This document shows positions 15,496-24,112 of a DNA stretch of 64,000 nucleotides, in pieces. A program made the position numbers and the translations under genes. Origin of the DNA: an uncultured Lachnospiraceae bacterium (lineage in GTDB: Bacteria; Bacillota; Clostridia; Lachnospirales; Lachnospiraceae); NCBI GenBank assembly GCA_905209075.1, contig CAJLRL010000007.1, forward strand, positions 1 to 64,000. The letters run 5' to 3'. Position 1 is the stretch's first letter. The number at the start of each line of letters is the position of its first letter. Below the pieces are notes generated by a model. That model was not told where the DNA came from, did no database searches, and saw nothing but the letters and a program-made list of their open reading frames with translations.

Positions 15496-15524
15496 TTATC
15501 ATGTGTGTTAACACATGATATACT
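15496..15524 (+). promoter_or_regulatory. kdpDE promoter with perfect palindrome over the spacer
   Basis: TTATCA (15496-15501), a 17-base spacer and TATACT (15519-15524) form a plausible promoter. A perfect inverted repeat with 10-bp arms, TATCATGTGT (15497-15506) and ACACATGATA (15511-15520), separated by 4 bases, covers the -35 box, the spacer and the start of the -10 box. A dimeric regulator bound there would block RNA polymerase. The identity of the regulator is unknown. Confidence 0.6.
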
Positions 15525-15574
15525 ATAAAACTAAAGGAAATATAGTAAGTATGAAAATGGGGAGGAGTGGATAA

Positions 15575-17554
15575 ATGGAGCTCGGAAAAACACCGGTTGA
15601 AAAGCATGAGCATGTACTTGTGGGGCTTTCTTCATCTCCGTCAAATAGAAAAATAATTGAAGAAGCATCAAAGCTTGCTAAAGCATTTGATGCAGAGTTC
15701 ACAGCATTGTATGTCTCAAAGTCACAGGAGATTACCCTGCCACCAGAGGATGCAGTAAGACTTCAAAACAATATAAGATATGCAGAAGATCTGGATGCAG
15801 CAATTACGAATGTTATAGGAGATAATGTTTCGCTTCAGATTGCAGAATTTGCGAGAATATCGGGTGTTACTAAAATCGTAATAGGACGCAGTGATACAAC
15901 GAGAAAACCTTTTTGGAAAAAGCAATCTATAACGGAGCAACTTATCGTAACCGCTCCAAATATAGATATATATATAATACCAGACTCGAAAAGTAATTTA
16001 AAAACGATAAGAAATAGAAGGGGAAGCGAACAGATCATTCCAACTAAAAAGGATATTATCATTACAGCTGGCATGCTCATAATGTCAACTGTTTTTGGTA
16101 TATTTTTTAGTATGATGGGATTTACGGAATCAAATATTATAACAATATATATTCTGGGGGTACTGTTAAGCTCAATCCTTACTAAAAGCCACTTTTGTAG
16201 TCTTTTGAGTTCATTTTGTAGTGTTTTGCTATTTAATTATTTTTTTACAGATCCAAGGCTGACTTTTCATGCTTATGAGCCGGGATATTCAGTAACCTTT
16301 TTTATAATGCTCATAGCGGCCTTAATCACAGGAACACTTGCATACAGACTTAAGGACAATGCATTAGAAGCAGCCGGTGCAACTTATAGAACAAAGGTAC
16401 TATTTGATACAAACCAGCTGCTTGCCCAGTGTAAGACCAATGGTGAAGTGCTAAAGGTTGTGGCTAATCAGGCTGTTTTGCTGCTTGATAGAAATGTGGC
16501 GATATATCCGGTAGATTGTCAGCATATTCAGAATGGGTATATATATTTCAAGGATGATACATGTATAGGAAAAAGCGCTGATACAATTGGTGAGGAAGAA
16601 GTAATACAATGGGTACTTACAAATAAAAAAAGAGCTGGAGCCACTACAAAGGTGTTCCCCAATGCAAAATGTCTGTATCTGGCAATATATATAGATGGAA
16701 CAGTTTATGGAATAATGGGGATTTATGTTGAAAAAAAAGTGCTAAGTGCATTTGAATACAGTATTTTACTATCAATTTTAGGAGAAGGAGCTTTTGCTTT
16801 GGAAAATCTTGAAAATGAAAAGGCTAAAAAAGAAGCAGCATTAGTTGCTGAAAATGAAAAATTAAGGGCAAATCTGCTTAGGACGATTTCGCATGATCTA
16901 CGGACACCACTAACAGCTATATCAGGAAATGCCAGTAATTTATGCAGCCACTACAAAATTTTGGATGATGTTACAAAGGAACAGATTTTTTCTGACATAT
17001 ACGATGATTCAGAATGGCTTATACAGCTTGTGGAGAATCTATTGTCCGTAACAAGAATAGAGGATGGAAATATGCATCTTAATAAATCGTTGGAAGTTCT
17101 TGACGAAGTGTTAGATGAGGCTATAAAACATATAGATAGAAATAAAACAGAACATCAGATCAGTGTTATAAATAACGATGAAATCGTTTTTGCACAGATG
17201 GATGCAAAATTAATAATGCAGGTTATAATTAATATTGTGAATAACGCAATCAAATATACGCAGAAGGGCTCAAAGATACAGATCAATTATGGAAATAAAG
17301 GTAATAAGGTGTATATTAGCATTTCTGATAATGGACCGGGCCTGAGTGATGAAATGAAAAAGCATGTGTTTGAGATGTTTTATACAGGTCAGAGTGGTGT
17401 TGCAGACGGAAAACGTAGTATGGGACTTGGATTGGCATTATGTAAATCAGTTGTTGAAGCGCATGGAGGTTTCATAGAAGTTTCTGATAATATACCAAGT
17501 GGCTGTATATTTACATTTTATATTGAAAAAGGAGAAATAAGCATAAATGAATAA
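15575..17554 (+). CDS. kdpD: KdpD-like sensor histidine kinase without the N-terminal KdpD domain
   Basis: This 659-residue kinase has a universal-stress-protein-like domain (about 12-137), four membrane spans of the DUF4118 type (about 160-257), a GAF-like region (about 275-405), a HisKA domain with the phosphoacceptor His440 in ISHDLRTPL, and a C-terminal HATPase with Asp-Asn-Gly-Pro-Gly-Leu and Gly-Leu-Gly-Leu-Ala-Leu boxes. Full KdpD proteins are nearly 900 residues and start with an ATP-binding KdpD domain carrying a Walker A box; that domain is missing, and the upstream DNA holds no remnant of it. Such short forms are frequent in Clostridia. It should sense potassium or cyclic di-AMP status and phosphorylate the overlapping response regulator. 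GGGGAGGAG precedes the ATG. Confidence 0.9.
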   Translation: MELGKTPVEKHEHVLVGLSSSPSNRKIIEEASKLAKAFDAEFTALYVSKSQEITLPPEDAVRLQNNIRYAEDLDAAITNVIGDNVSLQIAEFARISGVTKIVIGRSDTTRKPFWKKQSITEQLIVTAPNIDIYIIPDSKSNLKTIRNRRGSEQIIPTKKDIIITAGMLIMSTVFGIFFSMMGFTESNIITIYILGVLLSSILTKSHFCSLLSSFCSVLLFNYFFTDPRLTFHAYEPGYSVTFFIMLIAALITGTLAYRLKDNALEAAGATYRTKVLFDTNQLLAQCKTNGEVLKVVANQAVLLLDRNVAIYPVDCQHIQNGYIYFKDDTCIGKSADTIGEEEVIQWVLTNKKRAGATTKVFPNAKCLYLAIYIDGTVYGIMGIYVEKKVLSAFEYSILLSILGEGAFALENLENEKAKKEAALVAENEKLRANLLRTISHDLRTPLTAISGNASNLCSHYKILDDVTKEQIFSDIYDDSEWLIQLVENLLSVTRIEDGNMHLNKSLEVLDEVLDEAIKHIDRNKTEHQISVINNDEIVFAQMDAKLIMQVIINIVNNAIKYTQKGSKIQINYGNKGNKVYISISDNGPGLSDEMKKHVFEMFYTGQSGVADGKRSMGLGLALCKSVVEAHGGFIEVSDNIPSGCIFTFYIEKGEISINE

Positions 17555-18287
17555 ATTTCAGATTCTGATAGTAGAGGATGATCCTCCAATAAGAAATCTT
17601 ATTGCTACAACACTTAAAACTCACGATTATAAATATCTTCTGGCAAAGAATGGAGAGGAAGCGCTGCTTAGCGCATCAACATATGCACCGGATGTTGTTT
17701 TTCTGGATCTTGGACTTCCTGATATAGATGGAGTGGAGATTATTAAAAGAATAAGAGAATGGTCTAATATGCCTATAATCGTTATAAGCGCAAGAAGTGA
17801 GGATGAAGATAAGATAGAAGCGCTGGATGCTGGAGCCGATGATTATCTCACAAAACCATTTTCTATAGAAGAATTGCTAGCAAGACTTAGGGTTATGCAA
17901 AGAAGAATTGCACTTTTGCAGGCAGATGCTGATATTACCAATAAATCTATATATGAAAATGGATGTATAAAAATAGATTATGCTGCGGGATGTGTATATA
18001 AAAAAGATAAAGAATTAAAGCTTACACCGATAGAATACAAGCTTCTTTGTATTCTGGCAAAAAATACAGGAAAGGTGCTGACGCATAAGTTTATAACACA
18101 GAAAATATGGGGGAGTGCATGGAACTCAAACTTAGCATCACTTAGAGTGTTTATGGCAACATTAAGGAAAAAGCTGGAAGCAGATAATGATGGAGTTACA
18201 TATATACAGACACATGTTGGTATAGGCTATAGGATGCTTAAAATAGATGCTATGGGTAATGAGAGGAATGAAGTGAAAGGGGAATAA
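17547..18287 (+). CDS. kdpE: KdpE-like OmpR-family response regulator
   Basis: This 246-residue regulator has a receiver domain (phosphoacceptor Asp54 in VVFLDLGLPD, acidic pair Glu10-Asp11-Asp12, conserved Lys in TKPF) and a C-terminal OmpR-type winged helix (about 130-232). It overlaps the kinase gene by 8 bases. KdpE normally activates kdpFABC under potassium limitation; those genes are not in the window, so the KtrAB-type genes upstream or a distant operon are the likely targets. Confidence 0.93.
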   Translation: MNKFQILIVEDDPPIRNLIATTLKTHDYKYLLAKNGEEALLSASTYAPDVVFLDLGLPDIDGVEIIKRIREWSNMPIIVISARSEDEDKIEALDAGADDYLTKPFSIEELLARLRVMQRRIALLQADADITNKSIYENGCIKIDYAAGCVYKKDKELKLTPIEYKLLCILAKNTGKVLTHKFITQKIWGSAWNSNLASLRVFMATLRKKLEADNDGVTYIQTHVGIGYRMLKIDAMGNERNEVKGE

Positions 18288-18307
18288 ATTATTATAATTT
18301 TTATATA

Positions 18308-18336
18308 TTGTTATCGAAAATCTAAAATGATATAAT
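18308..18336 (+). promoter_or_regulatory. SigA-type promoter for pncB
   Basis: TTGTTA (18308-18313), a 17-base spacer and TATAAT (18331-18336) lie 55 bases before the pncB start. No terminator is visible between kdpE and this promoter. Confidence 0.65.
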
Positions 18337-18391
18337 AATTTACTAATAGTATGTCAAATATTTAGACCTTTATCTGGAGAAAGGAACAAAG

Positions 18392-19600
18392 ATGAAATTA
18401 CCACAGATCATAAACAGTCTGTTGGAGACTGATATGTATAAATTTTCGATGGGACAGACAATTTTCCACCAGTTTACAAGTTACAAGACGACATGGACAT
18501 TTAAATGCCGCAATAAAGATGTACATTTTTCAGAAGAGATGGTAGAAGAGATAAGACAGCAGATAGCAGCATTCTGCGGTCTGCGTTTTACAGAGGAAGA
18601 ACTTGATTATCTCGACAATATTACATGGATAAAGGGCTCATATGTTGATTTCCTCAGGTTATGGCAGCCAAGATATGAAGAATTTACGATAACAACAGAC
18701 GCACCATGCGGCCTTTCAATTGAGGCTGCTGGAACATGGCTCAATACTACGATGTATGAGATCCCGATACTTGCCATAGTAAATGAAGTATATTTCAGAA
18801 TGGCATATGATTATGACGAATTGTTAGAACAGTTTAAGACAAGACTCTCGCAAAAAGTTGAGATGCTTGAAAAAAACAAATACAGGCTCAATACATTCAG
18901 TGAATTTGGCCTTCGCCGGAGATTGTCTGCACAGGCACAGGAGATAGCTGTAGAAGCTCTTACAAATCTAAAAGATACGGATTCTAAATTTATTGGAACA
19001 TCAAACGTATATCTTGCAAAAAAATACAATTTAAAACCTATCGGTACAATGGCTCATGAGTGGATAATGTGTACAGGACAGGGAAATCATAAACACAATC
19101 CTGCGTATTCAAACTGGTATGCGCTTGATGCATGGGTTAAAGAATATGGAATACTAAATGGTATTGCGCTTACAGATACTATTACAACAGATTGTTTCCT
19201 CAGGGATTTCCAGCTGACGTATGCAACGCTTTTTTCAGGTGTGCGTCACGACAGCGGTGATCCGTATGAGTGGGGAGAGAAGATGATAGCACATTATAAG
19301 AAACTTGGTATCGATCCGGGAACAAAGACTCTTTTGTTTAGTGACAGCCTTGATTTTGAAAAAGCTACGCAGATATATGATCATTTTAAGGATAAAGTCC
19401 AGGTTGCATTTGGTATCGGAACATTTATAAGTAATGACACAAATGTTCCTGCACTCAATATCGTTATGAAAACAACAAAATGTAATGGAATGGATGTCGC
19501 AAAGATTTCTGATATCGCAGGAAAAGGTATGTGTAAAAACCCGGACTATGTAGACTATCTGAACAGATGTATAGAGTATAGGATGAATAATGACAACTAG
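18392..19600 (+). CDS. pncB: Nicotinate phosphoribosyltransferase
   Basis: This 402-residue enzyme joins nicotinate to PRPP to give nicotinate mononucleotide, the entry of the NAD salvage (Preiss-Handler) route. Family marks include Thr-Asp-Met-Tyr-Lys-Phe-Ser-Met near residue 15, the Glu-Phe-Gly-Leu-Arg-Arg-Arg segment, a Thr-Met-Ala-His-Glu-Trp segment that carries the phosphorylated histidine, and a Phe-Ser-Gly-Val-Arg-His-Asp-Ser-Gly-Asp-Pro segment. The length matches the short bacterial form. AGAAAGG precedes the ATG. Confidence 0.96.
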   Translation: MKLPQIINSLLETDMYKFSMGQTIFHQFTSYKTTWTFKCRNKDVHFSEEMVEEIRQQIAAFCGLRFTEEELDYLDNITWIKGSYVDFLRLWQPRYEEFTITTDAPCGLSIEAAGTWLNTTMYEIPILAIVNEVYFRMAYDYDELLEQFKTRLSQKVEMLEKNKYRLNTFSEFGLRRRLSAQAQEIAVEALTNLKDTDSKFIGTSNVYLAKKYNLKPIGTMAHEWIMCTGQGNHKHNPAYSNWYALDAWVKEYGILNGIALTDTITTDCFLRDFQLTYATLFSGVRHDSGDPYEWGEKMIAHYKKLGIDPGTKTLLFSDSLDFEKATQIYDHFKDKVQVAFGIGTFISNDTNVPALNIVMKTTKCNGMDVAKISDIAGKGMCKNPDYVDYLNRCIEYRMNNDN

Positions 19601-19608
19601 GAGGCAGT

Positions 19609-20193
19609 ATGGCCAGAAGACGCGGCGGTCTGAATTTTAGAAAACAGAGAAGAAAATTTAATCTTCCACTTTTTAAGGAAATATTATCATGGATAATTGA
19701 GTGTGCGATTGTTATATGCATGGCATATGTTCTTGTCAGTACATTCGGAGTGAGAACAAACATTGTTGGACCGGCGATGGAATCTACTTTGCAGAATGAT
19801 GATGATGTATTTATCAATAAATTTATTTATATGATCTCAAGACCTAAAGCGGGAGATGTGGTAGTATTTTTGCCTAATGGAAACGAAAAATCACATTATT
19901 ATATAAGACGTGTCGTAGCGGTGCCGGGAGATACTGTCCAGATACAAAACGGAGCATTGTATGTAAATGATGAACTATACAATGAGCAGATGGATGTTGC
20001 CTCAATGGAGGATGCCGGGATCGCAGCAGATCCAATAACACTTGGAAAGGACGAGTATTTTGTGCTCGGCGACAATAGAAATAACAGTGAGGATAGCCGT
20101 TATGCAAATATCGGAAATGTTAAAAAGGAATATATTATCGGAAAAGCATGGTTTAGATTTTCCGGTATAAGTGATTTTGGCATGATCAAATAA
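19609..20193 (+). CDS. lepB: Signal peptidase I homologue lacking the catalytic Ser and Lys
   Basis: This 194-residue protein has the usual layout of a Firmicute type I signal peptidase: a basic N-terminus, one membrane span (about 27-46) and an extracytoplasmic beta domain. Box E, GDNRNNSEDSRY (154-165), is intact. However, box B reads Gly-Pro-Ala57-Met-Glu where active enzymes have Gly-x-Ser-Met, and box D reads Tyr-Ile-Arg100-Arg where active enzymes have the general-base Lys. Both dyad residues are thus replaced, so the protein is predicted not to cleave signal peptides by the known mechanism. The reading frame is intact and sits 8 bases after pncB with its own GGAGG, so it is not an obvious pseudogene. 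It may be a scaffold, a chaperone of the true peptidase, or a regulator; the cell must have another, active peptidase. Confidence 0.85.
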   Translation: MARRRGGLNFRKQRRKFNLPLFKEILSWIIECAIVICMAYVLVSTFGVRTNIVGPAMESTLQNDDDVFINKFIYMISRPKAGDVVVFLPNGNEKSHYYIRRVVAVPGDTVQIQNGALYVNDELYNEQMDVASMEDAGIAADPITLGKDEYFVLGDNRNNSEDSRYANIGNVKKEYIIGKAWFRFSGISDFGMIK

Positions 20194-20245
20194 AATAAGT
20201 GCCAGCAGATCAATACAGATATTAATTATAGAAAGCAGGTAATAT

Positions 20246-21097
20246 ATGAATTTTCAGTGGTACCCGGGACATATGACAAAGGCAAAAAGGCAGATGCAGG
20301 AAGATATAAAGCTTATAGATCTTGTTATAGAGCTTGTCGATGCAAGAGTTCCTTTGGCAAGCAGAAATCCGGATATAGACGAGCTGGGGAAAAATAAATA
20401 TCGTCTTATCTTAATGAATAAGGCTGATCTTGCAGATAAAGAAAAGACAAAACAATGGAGCAGCTATTTTAAGAAAATGGGTTTTTTTGTTGTAAGTCTT
20501 GATGCGAGAACAAAAAACAGTATGAAAAGTATCACGGACATAGTGATGGAAGCATGTAAAGAAAAAATAGAAAGAGACAGAAAACGTGGTATCAAAAACC
20601 GTCCGGTAAGGGCAATGGTTGTAGGAATACCAAACGTAGGGAAGTCTACATTTATAAACTCATATGCAGGTAAGGCCTGTGCAAAAACAGGAAATAAGCC
20701 GGGTGTTACGAAAGGAAAGCAGTGGATACGGCTCAGCAAAAGTGTTGAGCTTCTCGATACACCGGGAATTTTATGGCCGAAATTTGAGGATCAGTCAGTC
20801 GGACTTAAGCTTGCCCTTATAGGTTCTATAAAGGATGAAATCTTAAATGTCGATGAGCTTGCAGTTGAACTTATAAAATTCCTTATAGATAGTTATCCGG
20901 GATTATTGAGCGAAAGATATGATGTTAACGAGAGCGGTGATATTACCGATATAATAATTGAGATAGCAAAAAACCGCAAATGTGTCTCAAAAGGTGCAGA
21001 AGTGGATTACAGCAAGGTGGCAGCGCTTGTAATAGATGATTTCAGAAGCGGAAAGCTTGGAAAAATAACACTTGAAATTCCAAATAGTCAGGAATAA
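20246..21097 (+). CDS. rbgA: Ribosome biogenesis GTPase RbgA (YlqF)
   Basis: This 283-residue circularly permuted GTPase acts late in 50S subunit assembly. G4 comes first (NKAD, residues 58-61), then G1 GIPNVGKST (about 128-136) and G3 DTPG, followed by a C-terminal helical domain. The N-terminal Trp-Tyr-Pro-Gly-His-Met is a hallmark. The order rbgA-rnhB-ylqG-ylqH is as in Bacillus. Confidence 0.97.
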   Translation: MNFQWYPGHMTKAKRQMQEDIKLIDLVIELVDARVPLASRNPDIDELGKNKYRLILMNKADLADKEKTKQWSSYFKKMGFFVVSLDARTKNSMKSITDIVMEACKEKIERDRKRGIKNRPVRAMVVGIPNVGKSTFINSYAGKACAKTGNKPGVTKGKQWIRLSKSVELLDTPGILWPKFEDQSVGLKLALIGSIKDEILNVDELAVELIKFLIDSYPGLLSERYDVNESGDITDIIIEIAKNRKCVSKGAEVDYSKVAALVIDDFRSGKLGKITLEIPNSQE

Positions 21098-21105
21098 AGG
21101 ATGTA

Positions 21106-21897
21106 ATGGACGAAAAGATAATTATGCAGGGAAAAAACCACAGGATCTCAGATATTAAAGAAGAGTTAAAATCAATACAGGATGGGAAACTTGATGGCTT
21201 CATTAAAAAATACGATGAAGATACAAGAAGCGGTGTTGTAAAACTTGTTGATACAGCGAAAAAACGTATGGAAAAATACGAGGATGAACTGCTTCGGACA
21301 GAAAATCTCAAAAAATATGAAAAACAATATAAAGATTATGGTTATATATGTGGAATAGATGAGGTTGGAAGAGGACCGCTTGCAGGTCCTGTTGTTGCAT
21401 GTGCGGTTATACTTCCGGTGGATTGTGACATTTTATATATAAACGATTCAAAAAAGTTATCAGCAAAAAAACGCAATGAGCTATACGATGTCATAATGGA
21501 AAAAGCGGTTTCGGTCGGGATAGGAATGGCATCGCATGAGCGCATTGATGAAATAAACATTTTACAGGCAACTTACGAAGCCATGCGTCAGGCTGTCTCA
21601 AAGCTTAAACCAAGACCGGATATCCTGCTTAATGATGCGGTTACGATACCGGAGGTTGACATAAAGCAGGTGCCGATAATAAAAGGAGATGCAAAAAGTA
21701 TTTCTATTGGAGCGGCAAGTATTGTGGCTAAGGTTACAAGGGACCGGATGATGGTGGAATATGATAGTATGTTTCCGGGCTACGATTTTGCATCGAATAA
21801 AGGCTATGGATCAGCGGAACATATAGCGGCACTTAAAGAGATTGGACCTTCTCCGATCCACAGGAAGACATTTATAAAGAATTTTGTGAATGATTAG
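21106..21897 (+). CDS. rnhB: Ribonuclease HII
   Basis: This 263-residue enzyme cuts RNA in RNA-DNA hybrids and at single ribonucleotides in DNA. The catalytic block GIDEVGRGPLAGPV places Asp85 and Glu86; further acidic residues follow in Leu-Leu-Asn-Asp-Ala and in the later Lys-Gly-Asp-Ala-Lys segment. A helical N-terminal extension of about 75 residues resembles that of Firmicute RNase HII. It is 8 bases after rbgA. Confidence 0.97.
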   Translation: MDEKIIMQGKNHRISDIKEELKSIQDGKLDGFIKKYDEDTRSGVVKLVDTAKKRMEKYEDELLRTENLKKYEKQYKDYGYICGIDEVGRGPLAGPVVACAVILPVDCDILYINDSKKLSAKKRNELYDVIMEKAVSVGIGMASHERIDEINILQATYEAMRQAVSKLKPRPDILLNDAVTIPEVDIKQVPIIKGDAKSISIGAASIVAKVTRDRMMVEYDSMFPGYDFASNKGYGSAEHIAALKEIGPSPIHRKTFIKNFVND

Positions 21898-21918
21898 TTT
21901 TATATAAAGGGTGAGTCT

Positions 21919-23763
21919 ATGCAGATTTCAGATTTGGTGCGACAATATAATAGTGCAGTATCAAACGGGGAACCGATGACTGGAAAAATGGGAGTCGAGA
22001 AACTTGTCTCGGCTCTTTCTGAATTATCGCAGGGAAATATTTTTGAAGGGACGATAAATTCCGTGAAAGGAAATGTTGTAAGTCTTGGACTTTCAAACGG
22101 CCAGCAGATAACAGCACGTCTTGATGGAAAGGTAAGCCTTACAGAAGGGCAGTCCATGTTTTTTCAGGTAAAATCAAACGATGGAAACTATGTGCAGATA
22201 CGTCCGTTTATGCTGGATGGTGCTGGGGCTAATCTTACGTTACTTGATGCACTTAAATCGGCAAATCTGCCCACAGATACAGCAAATTTGTCAATGGTCA
22301 ACCAGATGATGCAGCAGCAGATGCCTATTGATAAAGCAAGCCTTAACCAGATGTATCATCTGCTGCAGGCAAATCCACAGGTAAATGCATCTACTATTGT
22401 ACAAATGGTAAAGCTTGGAATAGAGATAACTCCTGGGAATGCAGCACAATTTGAAAATTATATGAGTGACAGACAGGCGATCACAGCTGCTATGGATGAT
22501 TTCATCAATGAACTTCCGGAGATTATGTCAGATGGTGATCTATCCATGTACAGGCTTGCATCACAGGGAAGGCAGATAATAAATATCGTAACTGATGGAT
22601 TGAAAGAAAATATTGATACGGCGCCTGGTAATGTTTTAGGAGAGGCTTCAAATGAAATTTCGGGTATGGCTGTAAATGAGGCAACAAATGGAAACATAGA
22701 GGTGGCTTCAAATGAGATTTCAGGCGTGGCAGTAAACGAGCCAGCAGATGAAACCGCAGAAGCTGCTTCAAATGGGACAGTAAATGAAAATACAGGAGTG
22801 GTTTTAAATGAGGCTGCAGGCGGAGATGCAAATGAACCGATAAATGGAATGCGTGATATTGTACAGACGGAAGAAACCGCAGAAAATGTTTTGGTGCCGC
22901 AGAAGCCGACAGAAAATATAGCGGAAAATTCACTTGGAAGTGTGATGACTGATGAGCAGCTTAAGGAATTAAATGAGCAGTTAAAATCCCTTTTACCGGA
23001 TAAAGCCGGAAATGAAATTTCATTATATGCAAAAGATGACAGCATTGTTGGTACATTAAATGATATAAAAGAGCTTCTGAAAAATACAGCGGCAGATAAA
23101 CAGACGCTTCTTAAGCTTTTTTCGGGCAGTGGATTCAAAGCAATGATAAAAAACGCATTGACAAGACAGTGGATGATCACACCTGAACAATTAAAAGAAA
23201 GTGATAAACAGCTGACGGATAAAATAGGCCGTTTGTATGAAAAGGTCTCAGAGCAGCTTGATAAAATGCAGGAGATAATAAAAAGTTCAGGGGTTGTAAA
23301 AGAAAATGTCAGTGCACTTGCTGAGAATATAAGAGGAAATATTGAATTCATGAATCAGGTAAATAATGTATATACATATGTACAGATACCTATGAAGATG
23401 AATGGTCATAATGCAAGCGGACAATTATATGTATATACAAATAAAAAAAATATTACTGATCCGGATAAGGAATTATCTGCATTTTTGCATCTTGATATGG
23501 ACAATCTAGGGGCAACGGATGTGTCGATAAAAATGTTTAAAAAAGAAGTAAGCACTAATTTTTATATGGATAATGATGAATCGTATATTCTTATAGAGCG
23601 GTTTTTGCCAAAACTTGAAGAAAAACTTAGAAACAAAGGATACAGCTGTAAGCTTTCGGTGGTAAATGAAAAACATCATGTAAACTTTGTGGATGATTTT
23701 TTGAAAAAAGATCTGCCACCTGCCGGACAGTTACACAGATATTCATTTGATATGAGAGCGTGA
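21919..23763 (+). CDS. YlqG-like protein with FliK-type C-terminal domain
   Basis: This 614-residue protein has no signal peptide. The N-terminal part is Gln/Ser/Asn rich. The middle holds 20-residue tandem repeats (about 243-300) in a Glu/Asn/Ala-rich linker. The C-terminal 120 residues (about 480-600: Tyr-Val-Gln-Ile-Pro-Met-Lys-Met-Asn-Gly-His, then a Gly-x-Leu-Tyr-Val-Tyr strand) resemble the hook-length-control domain of FliK. Its position between rnhB and the FlhB-tail protein matches Bacillus ylqG. In type III export systems FliK and FlhB interact to switch substrates, which makes this pairing suggestive, but the actual function of YlqG-type proteins is unknown. Confidence 0.75.
   Translation: MQISDLVRQYNSAVSNGEPMTGKMGVEKLVSALSELSQGNIFEGTINSVKGNVVSLGLSNGQQITARLDGKVSLTEGQSMFFQVKSNDGNYVQIRPFMLDGAGANLTLLDALKSANLPTDTANLSMVNQMMQQQMPIDKASLNQMYHLLQANPQVNASTIVQMVKLGIEITPGNAAQFENYMSDRQAITAAMDDFINELPEIMSDGDLSMYRLASQGRQIINIVTDGLKENIDTAPGNVLGEASNEISGMAVNEATNGNIEVASNEISGVAVNEPADETAEAASNGTVNENTGVVLNEAAGGDANEPINGMRDIVQTEETAENVLVPQKPTENIAENSLGSVMTDEQLKELNEQLKSLLPDKAGNEISLYAKDDSIVGTLNDIKELLKNTAADKQTLLKLFSGSGFKAMIKNALTRQWMITPEQLKESDKQLTDKIGRLYEKVSEQLDKMQEIIKSSGVVKENVSALAENIRGNIEFMNQVNNVYTYVQIPMKMNGHNASGQLYVYTNKKNITDPDKELSAFLHLDMDNLGATDVSIKMFKKEVSTNFYMDNDESYILIERFLPKLEEKLRNKGYSCKLSVVNEKHHVNFVDDFLKKDLPPAGQLHRYSFDMRA
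22645..22800 (+). repeat. 60-bp in-frame tandem repeat in the ylqG-like gene
   Basis: Units begin GCTTCAAATG at 22645, 22705 and 22765, an exact 60-bp period. The first two are well conserved and the third is degenerate. They encode 20-residue units with Ala-Ser-Asn-Glu-Ile-Ser-Gly and Ala-Val-Asn-Glu. Confidence 0.85.
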
Positions 23764-23774
23764 TGGAGTAAAAT

Positions 23775-24101
23775 ATGGCAGAAAAATCAGGATTTAAACC
23801 ATTTCAATTCGATAAAATAAAGAATGATAAGGAAAAGACGGCAGTTGCAGTAGAATATGTGCCGGGAGATCAGGCACCAAAGATAATCGCAGCCGGAAAA
23901 GGTACGATCGCCGAAAGGATCATAGAGAAAGCAAAGGAAAATGATGTACCGCTTTACAAAGATGATAAACTTTCGGCAACACTTTCAAAGCTTAAAATAG
24001 GAGACATGATACCACCCGAACTTTATGAGGTAGTAGCTGAGATCCTGGTCTTTGTAAACGATGTGGACAGACTTAAGGCAAAAATAGATGGAAGAGGATA
24101 A
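23775..24101 (+). CDS. FlhB-like C-terminal domain protein (YlqH type)
   Basis: This 108-residue soluble protein corresponds to the cytoplasmic tail of the flagellar export switch FlhB/EscU: Ala-Val-Ala-Val-Glu-Tyr, Ala-Pro-Lys-Ile-Ile-Ala-Ala-Gly-Lys-Gly, Val-Pro-Leu-Tyr, and Leu-Lys-Ile-Gly-Asp-Met-Ile-Pro-Pro-Glu-Leu-Tyr-Glu. The self-cleavage motif Asn-Pro-Thr-His and the membrane domain of true FlhB are missing. It follows the FliK-like gene by 11 bases. A role linked to the export apparatus is possible; the function is not known. Confidence 0.85.
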   Translation: MAEKSGFKPFQFDKIKNDKEKTAVAVEYVPGDQAPKIIAAGKGTIAERIIEKAKENDVPLYKDDKLSATLSKLKIGDMIPPELYEVVAEILVFVNDVDRLKAKIDGRG

Positions 24102-24112
24102 GGAAAAAGTAT

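Noticed and set aside
15444..15574. Cyclic di-AMP (ydaO) riboswitch or remnant of the missing KdpD domain upstream of kdpD
   Set aside because: The region is shorter than the ydaO class and lacks its conserved core, and no reading frame encodes a Walker A segment or other KdpD-domain trace.
22458..23351. A long minus-strand open frame (297 codons) inside the ylqG-like gene
   Set aside because: It is a low-complexity Phe/Ser-rich reading of the complementary strand of the repeat-bearing gene, has no ribosome site, and resembles no protein.
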